Shown here: positions 59,797 through 64,000 of the stretch, piece after piece
Position numbering within the stretch: the stretch's first letter is position 1
How the letters are laid out: every line of letters begins with the position of its first letter
DNA from: a virus
Length of the DNA: 64,000 bases
Virus record (IMG/VR): IMGVR_UViG_3300023174_000068
Location: 62,001 to 126,000 of that record
Direction: 5' to 3' (one strand)
The notes under the pieces: model-generated
Told to the model about the DNA's origin: nothing
The model's database searches: none
Seen by the model: only the letters and a program-made list of their open reading frames with translations
Position numbers and translations under genes: made by a program

Positions 59797-61617
59797 ATGA
59801 AATTTAGATACGATAAATCTTCTGAAGAAATAGTTGTCACGTCTGCAACTCGTATTGAATATCACCAACTTAACCTCTGGTTGACAAGATTTGTTAAGGG
59901 TTATAAATATATGCCAGCATTTAAAATGGGAGTTTGGAATGGTCAACAATCCTACTTTAAAAACGGTAGATTTAACTTTGGCCTTTGGCGAGAAGCAATG
60001 AAAGGTTGTAAAGAAATCGACGCATCATTTATTTTAGAAAACAAAGAAGATTTCCCCCTAAACAGAGACGTTACGTTAGAAGACGTCACTCTATTTTGCC
60101 GGGAATATTTCAAATTTCACAAAGTCAAGACCAAAGCAGGCGATTGGATTCCATTTATGCCCTATGATCACCAAATTGAATCAGCTTATAAAATTCTTAA
60201 AAACAGATATTGCATGGCCGAAGTTGCCACTTCTGGTGGAAAGTCTTTGATAATTTCAATTGTTATGTTTTACACACTAAAACACATTAAACCAGATGCT
60301 AAATTTTTAATAATTGTTCCCTCCATTACCTTAGTAACACAATTTTATGATAATATCCTTGAATATAATTGGGGAAGTAACAACTTATTAAAAATGAAAG
60401 AAGAGGGTTTCGCTGAAATAGAAAACAAAGAAGCACAATATACACCCTGTGAAGTAAGAGTTGAAGAAGTTATGTCAGAAAAGCCCAGAAAATATTCTGG
60501 AACTCACGCTGCAAATGTTTACATTGGAACTTATCAATCACTTGAAAAGTGGCCAAAGGAATTCTTTCAACAATTTCACACAGTAATAACCGATGAAGCA
60601 CACGGTGCCAAATCTAAAACAATAACAACAATTCTACAAAAAACATTCAGACATGCCTACTCAAGATTTGGAGTATCAGGAACTTTTCCAGAAGACGACA
60701 CATGTGAGATACTGACAATACAAGCTGTTTTAGGGCCTAAAATAACCGAAGTTTCTGCCTATGAGTTAAAAGAAAAGGGCATAATCACCCCAATGGAAAT
60801 AAAAGCCGTAATTATGAACCATGCAGATAGTGAATTTAACGAAAGAATCAAACTATTCAAAAAGGCCGGTGCAGGTAAAGACGCCTACGAACTAGAAAAA
60901 GCTTATATTCATATTTCAGAAAAGAGACTGGATTTCATTAAAAAAATAGTCGAAAAATGTGAGACAAACACCCTACTTCTTTTTCACACAATAGAGTATG
61001 GTCAAAAAATATTGCAAAAGTTGGAGTCAGAACTACCCAGTCGAGAATACTTTTATATTGATGGTGAGATTAGCGGAAAAAAAAGGGAGGAAATAAAAAA
61101 ACAAATGGAAATTACCAAACAAAAAGTAGAATGGACTATTTTGAACTTTGGAGACTATGAGTTAGAATTCAAATCAGACACTAAGATTCCAATATCAGGT
61201 GGTGATTGGAAATTAGCTTGTGATATAACACCAGATGACCAAATCGATGACGAGTTCCTTAAAAAATTTTTAGATATTTCTAAAAATAAAATAGTAAAAA
61301 ATAAAAAAGTCACAAAAGATTCTGGGTCCACTAAGGTGTTAGTTGCTTCTTACGGTACTCTGTCAACAGGTGTCTCCATCAATGCCATTTTTAATGTAAT
61401 TTTTGCAGACTCTTTTAAATCAGAACAAATAATTATCCAATCAATTGGTCGAGCCCTTCGTCTGCACACAGAAAAAGAAAAGGCTAAAATTTTCGATTTA
61501 GTTGATGTGTTTGACAGTGGTGATATGTCAAATATTCTTTTTAGACACTTTAAAGAAAGAGAGAAATTCTATCAGAAAAGACAATACCCTTACAAAGTTG
61601 TAAAAATTAATCTTTAG
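59797..61617 (+). CDS. uvsW: UvsW-like helicase with an in-frame insertion
   Basis: SF2 helicase of recombination-dependent replication. Motif I is VATSGGKSLI, motif II VITDEAHGAKS, motif III GVSGTFP, motif V LVASYGTLSTGVSI and motif VI QSIGRALRLH. The N-terminal domain (KMGVWNGQQSYFKNGRFNFG) matches T4 UvsW. The 606 residues exceed T4 UvsW (503). Much of the excess is a 67-residue block (nt 61126-61326) between motifs IV and V, with YELEFKSDTKIPISGGDWKL and DITPDDQIDDEF, not expected in the family. Confidence 0.92.
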   Translation: MKFRYDKSSEEIVVTSATRIEYHQLNLWLTRFVKGYKYMPAFKMGVWNGQQSYFKNGRFNFGLWREAMKGCKEIDASFILENKEDFPLNRDVTLEDVTLFCREYFKFHKVKTKAGDWIPFMPYDHQIESAYKILKNRYCMAEVATSGGKSLIISIVMFYTLKHIKPDAKFLIIVPSITLVTQFYDNILEYNWGSNNLLKMKEEGFAEIENKEAQYTPCEVRVEEVMSEKPRKYSGTHAANVYIGTYQSLEKWPKEFFQQFHTVITDEAHGAKSKTITTILQKTFRHAYSRFGVSGTFPEDDTCEILTIQAVLGPKITEVSAYELKEKGIITPMEIKAVIMNHADSEFNERIKLFKKAGAGKDAYELEKAYIHISEKRLDFIKKIVEKCETNTLLLFHTIEYGQKILQKLESELPSREYFYIDGEISGKKREEIKKQMEITKQKVEWTILNFGDYELEFKSDTKIPISGGDWKLACDITPDDQIDDEFLKKFLDISKNKIVKNKKVTKDSGSTKVLVASYGTLSTGVSINAIFNVIFADSFKSEQIIIQSIGRALRLHTEKEKAKIFDLVDVFDSGDMSNILFRHFKEREKFYQKRQYPYKVVKINL

Positions 61618-61696
61618 TTGATTATAGAAACCCTTTGGTAATATATAAAAAAACCCGCTTATCAAAATTGGTGGTGGTTTAAAATTTAAGAAACTT

Positions 61697-64000
61697 ATGG
61701 GTAAATTCATTAATTCTCTATCTGCCGAGCAAAAAAATAACATCAATGTTATTATTACAACCGCGCTTAAATCAGGTATAACTAATCCTATAAGTATAGC
61801 AGGTGCTTTGGCAATCGTTTCAAAAGAATCTGCGTTTATTCCAAAAAATGAAAATCTAAATTACTCAGCAAAGCGACTTCAGAAAGTTTTTGGCATAAGC
61901 GCCGAAACAGCTTCACAAATAGCGGGTAATCCTAAAGCAATAGGTGATGCTATTTATGGAGGTAAATACGGAAATGCCTCAAATGAGGGTTATAAATACC
62001 GCGGTAGAGGATTAAACCAGCTCACTTTTAAGGGAAACTATGAAAAGTATAAAAGTTTGATAGGACAAGACATCGTATCAGATCCCGAAATAGTTAATAA
62101 CATATCAACTGCTGCAAAGATTCTTATCGAATATAATAAGAGTAATATAAATGGCTTAAAAAAATCCGGCAAACTCTCATCTTATGGCGCAACTGATATA
62201 AATGGGTTCAAAGATACTAAAAACGCAGTCTTTGCCTTTTACCACGTTACAGCAGGATCGGGACTCAGCGTGGATAAAATAAAAAACCTCGAACACAACG
62301 ATAATCTAGGTGGAATGACAAAAGCATTGGCTCGTGTTGATGAGCTTTATGACTACGTTAAAAAATTCGACCCAAATTCCTTTGCTAACTCGATTCAAGA
62401 AAACCCACCACAGTCCGGATTAAGTCCTAATGAATCGCAACAAACATCAGATGAACAAACGGCCACTCCTACACCACCACCGCCTCCAGATCCAAAGTTA
62501 GATGGTCAAATAACATTAGAAAAAGTATCAGGACCTGGAAACTTGATGGGTCAAATAACATCAGAAGTAGTCTTTGGACAAATCACTTTTTCTGATATTC
62601 AATTTGATGAACCCGGAACTTATGTGCTCAGAGCCATCCCAACTAATTCAAATGTTGAAACCTTGGAATTCACAGTTTTAGTTTCACCCAATGATAATCC
62701 AAAATCAACTGAAAAACCAGTTGAAGAGGTGCAGGGAAAAAGGTCTATAATTACACAAATAGATCCAGTAAGGCTAAAAATATCACCAATCACGTTTCCG
62801 GTTCAAACAACAGCAGAACCAGAAAACGCTGAAGTTCTTTCACAAATAGGCTTAACACCGTTTGTTTGGTATAATGGATTTCAAATTAAAGAATCTTCAT
62901 TAAAAAAGCTACAAATTTTTTACTATGAATTTGTTCCTTGCTGTTTGGTTAAATTCTCAGATTTATTAGGCATAATTGCAAAACAGGGTATGCCACTATC
63001 TGATGCCACTTTTGATGTCTTTTTAAATTCCAACAGTTCAGTATTAAAATCGATACATCTAAGATTTAAAATTTTAGACTTTCAACAAAATCCAGACAAG
63101 AGTTATACTATGACTGGAATACTTGACTTAAAAAACTTTTATAAAGTCAATTATAAATCCTACAAAGGAACATCATTTGAAGTAATGAGAAAAATCGCAG
63201 AAGAACTAGAACTAGGGTTCAACTCAAACATTGACAATACTTCGGATTCAATGACCTGGATTAATACCGGAGCAAAGTATAAAGATTTTTTAAATCAAAT
63301 AATAAAACATTCATATATTGGCGATACCTCTTTTATCCAAGCTTATATAGACTTTTATTACGGACTTAATTTAGTTGACTTAGAAAAAGAATGGAACAGA
63401 GATTGTAATAATGACTTAGGGATAACCACAGGTGGCTTAACAATTGCGGATGGAAATAAGAAGGATGAAAAATCAAATTTAGCCCCATTAATACTTATAA
63501 ATGATTTATCACTTCATTATTCAAATTGTTATTTTGAAAACTACAGAGTTCAAAATAACGCAACAAATAAATCGGTCTCCTCTGGTCAATTTACTACTAC
63601 TAAATACTATGACATTGGAACAAAACAGTTTTTGATTTTCGATATTGATTCAGCGACAACTCAGAGCAATGATAAGGTTATACTTAAGGGCAAACCTACA
63701 GATTCAGAAGACTTGAAAACAAATTACACAACTGTTTTTGGAGGCAAAGTAGATTTATCAAACGTGCATAAAAATTACCTATATGCAGAAGTTTTAAATA
63801 ACAGAAACTTGATTGACCTAAGTAAGATTGTTGTGACTTTTGAGATGCCAAATCCAAATTTTAATCTTTATAAATTTCAAAAAGTAAGGATCCAATTTAT
63901 CAATCCTGCACCATCAATTATTGAAGAGGATTTCAATCAAAAAAGAATCAGCGGTGATTGGATGATAATTGATATTGCTTTTCTTTGGAACGGAAAAAGG
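61697..64000 (+). CDS. Tail lysozyme fused to baseplate hub protein (cut by window edge)
   Basis: The open frame starts at ATG 61697 and runs 768 codons to the right edge without a stop. Residues 1-225 are a GH19-like lysozyme: AGALAIVSKESAFIPKNENL (catalytic Glu), LNYSAKRLQKVFG, GYKYRGRGLNQLTFKGNY and NAVFAFYHVTAG. A Pro/Thr-rich linker and a small beta domain follow. From about residue 350 there is a hub-type region with WINTGAKYKDFLNQIIKHSY and NPNFNLYKFQKVRIQF, similar to gp27-like baseplate hub proteins. It combines the roles of T4 gp5 and gp27. A GTAATATATAAAA element lies about 46 nt upstream. Confidence 0.8.
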   Translation, partial: MGKFINSLSAEQKNNINVIITTALKSGITNPISIAGALAIVSKESAFIPKNENLNYSAKRLQKVFGISAETASQIAGNPKAIGDAIYGGKYGNASNEGYKYRGRGLNQLTFKGNYEKYKSLIGQDIVSDPEIVNNISTAAKILIEYNKSNINGLKKSGKLSSYGATDINGFKDTKNAVFAFYHVTAGSGLSVDKIKNLEHNDNLGGMTKALARVDELYDYVKKFDPNSFANSIQENPPQSGLSPNESQQTSDEQTATPTPPPPPDPKLDGQITLEKVSGPGNLMGQITSEVVFGQITFSDIQFDEPGTYVLRAIPTNSNVETLEFTVLVSPNDNPKSTEKPVEEVQGKRSIITQIDPVRLKISPITFPVQTTAEPENAEVLSQIGLTPFVWYNGFQIKESSLKKLQIFYYEFVPCCLVKFSDLLGIIAKQGMPLSDATFDVFLNSNSSVLKSIHLRFKILDFQQNPDKSYTMTGILDLKNFYKVNYKSYKGTSFEVMRKIAEELELGFNSNIDNTSDSMTWINTGAKYKDFLNQIIKHSYIGDTSFIQAYIDFYYGLNLVDLEKEWNRDCNNDLGITTGGLTIADGNKKDEKSNLAPLILINDLSLHYSNCYFENYRVQNNATNKSVSSGQFTTTKYYDIGTKQFLIFDIDSATTQSNDKVILKGKPTDSEDLKTNYTTVFGGKVDLSNVHKNYLYAEVLNNRNLIDLSKIVVTFEMPNPNFNLYKFQKVRIQFINPAPSIIEEDFNQKRISGDWMIIDIAFLWNGKR

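Noticed and set aside
1-64000. tRNA genes
   Set aside because: I saw no cloverleaf with a TTCRANY arm and CCA context other than the tmRNA. A covariance search could still find degenerate ones.

Overview
The window is part of a large, AT-rich, T4-like myovirus genome. T4-type virion genes identify it: large terminase, portal (gp20), prohead protease/scaffold (gp21/gp22), major capsid protein (gp23), gp4-like head completion nuclease, gp25-like baseplate wedge and a lysozyme-baseplate hub. So do the replication genes: sliding clamp, clamp loader ATPase, primase, B-family polymerase, UvsW helicase and a gp55-like late sigma. Almost no gene has a Shine-Dalgarno sequence (A-rich leaders instead), and exported proteins have signal peptides ending in SFSQ or NFGQ. 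Together with low GC this suggests a Bacteroidetes (flavobacterial-type) host; that is inference.

Layout. 1-2.4 kb: end of a homing endonuclease gene, then the C-terminal part of TerL carrying an atypical split-intein C-half. 2.4-6.8 kb: ClpS, HAD phosphatase, coiled-coil membrane proteins, putative internal head proteins, isochorismatase-like hydrolase. 6.8-16.4 kb: gp25, clamp loader, structural proteins, gp55 (apparently frameshifted), glutamine synthetase, gp4, cupin, adenine methylase. 16.4-20.1 kb: NADAR protein, a tmRNA gene, a metallopeptidase and a stand-alone NFACT-R protein. 20.1-27.1 kb: capsid, protease-scaffold and portal genes. 27-36.7 kb: nucleotidyltransferase, TibC-like heptosyltransferase, GT4 glycosyltransferase and fibre genes with GTSG repeats. 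36.7-43.5 kb: putative internal proteins, PPK2 and a CAP-domain protein. 43.5-47.5 kb: sliding clamp and a DNA polymerase gene broken by a 43-nt hairpin insert and by a split intein with an EDxHD endonuclease gene between its halves. 47.5-54.6 kb: nucleases, primase, homing endonucleases, HAD protein. 54.7-58.2 kb: sugar-modification operon (DegT aminotransferase, glycosyltransferase, acyltransferase, MaoC hydratase). 58.2-64 kb: acidic protein, ClpP, Lys-rich protein, UvsW and the tail lysozyme/hub gene, which runs off the right edge.

Three themes tie the window together. (1) About fifteen otherwise unrelated proteins begin with the same short amphipathic segment (roughly M-K-x-[IL]-K-x-F-x-x-[FY]-x-x-E). 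It closely resembles the T4 capsid-targeting sequence that directs internal proteins into the prohead. The putative cargo includes PPK2, ClpP, a metallopeptidase, an isochorismatase-like hydrolase and an NFACT-R protein. (2) The phage carries a translation and proteolysis rescue kit: tmRNA, NFACT-R, ClpP and ClpS. (3) Essential genes (TerL, DNA polymerase) are fractured at catalytic motifs and depend on split inteins.

A directional AT element, TTAATATATAA, lies just upstream of many genes on both strands. It is the best candidate for the gp55-dependent late promoter.
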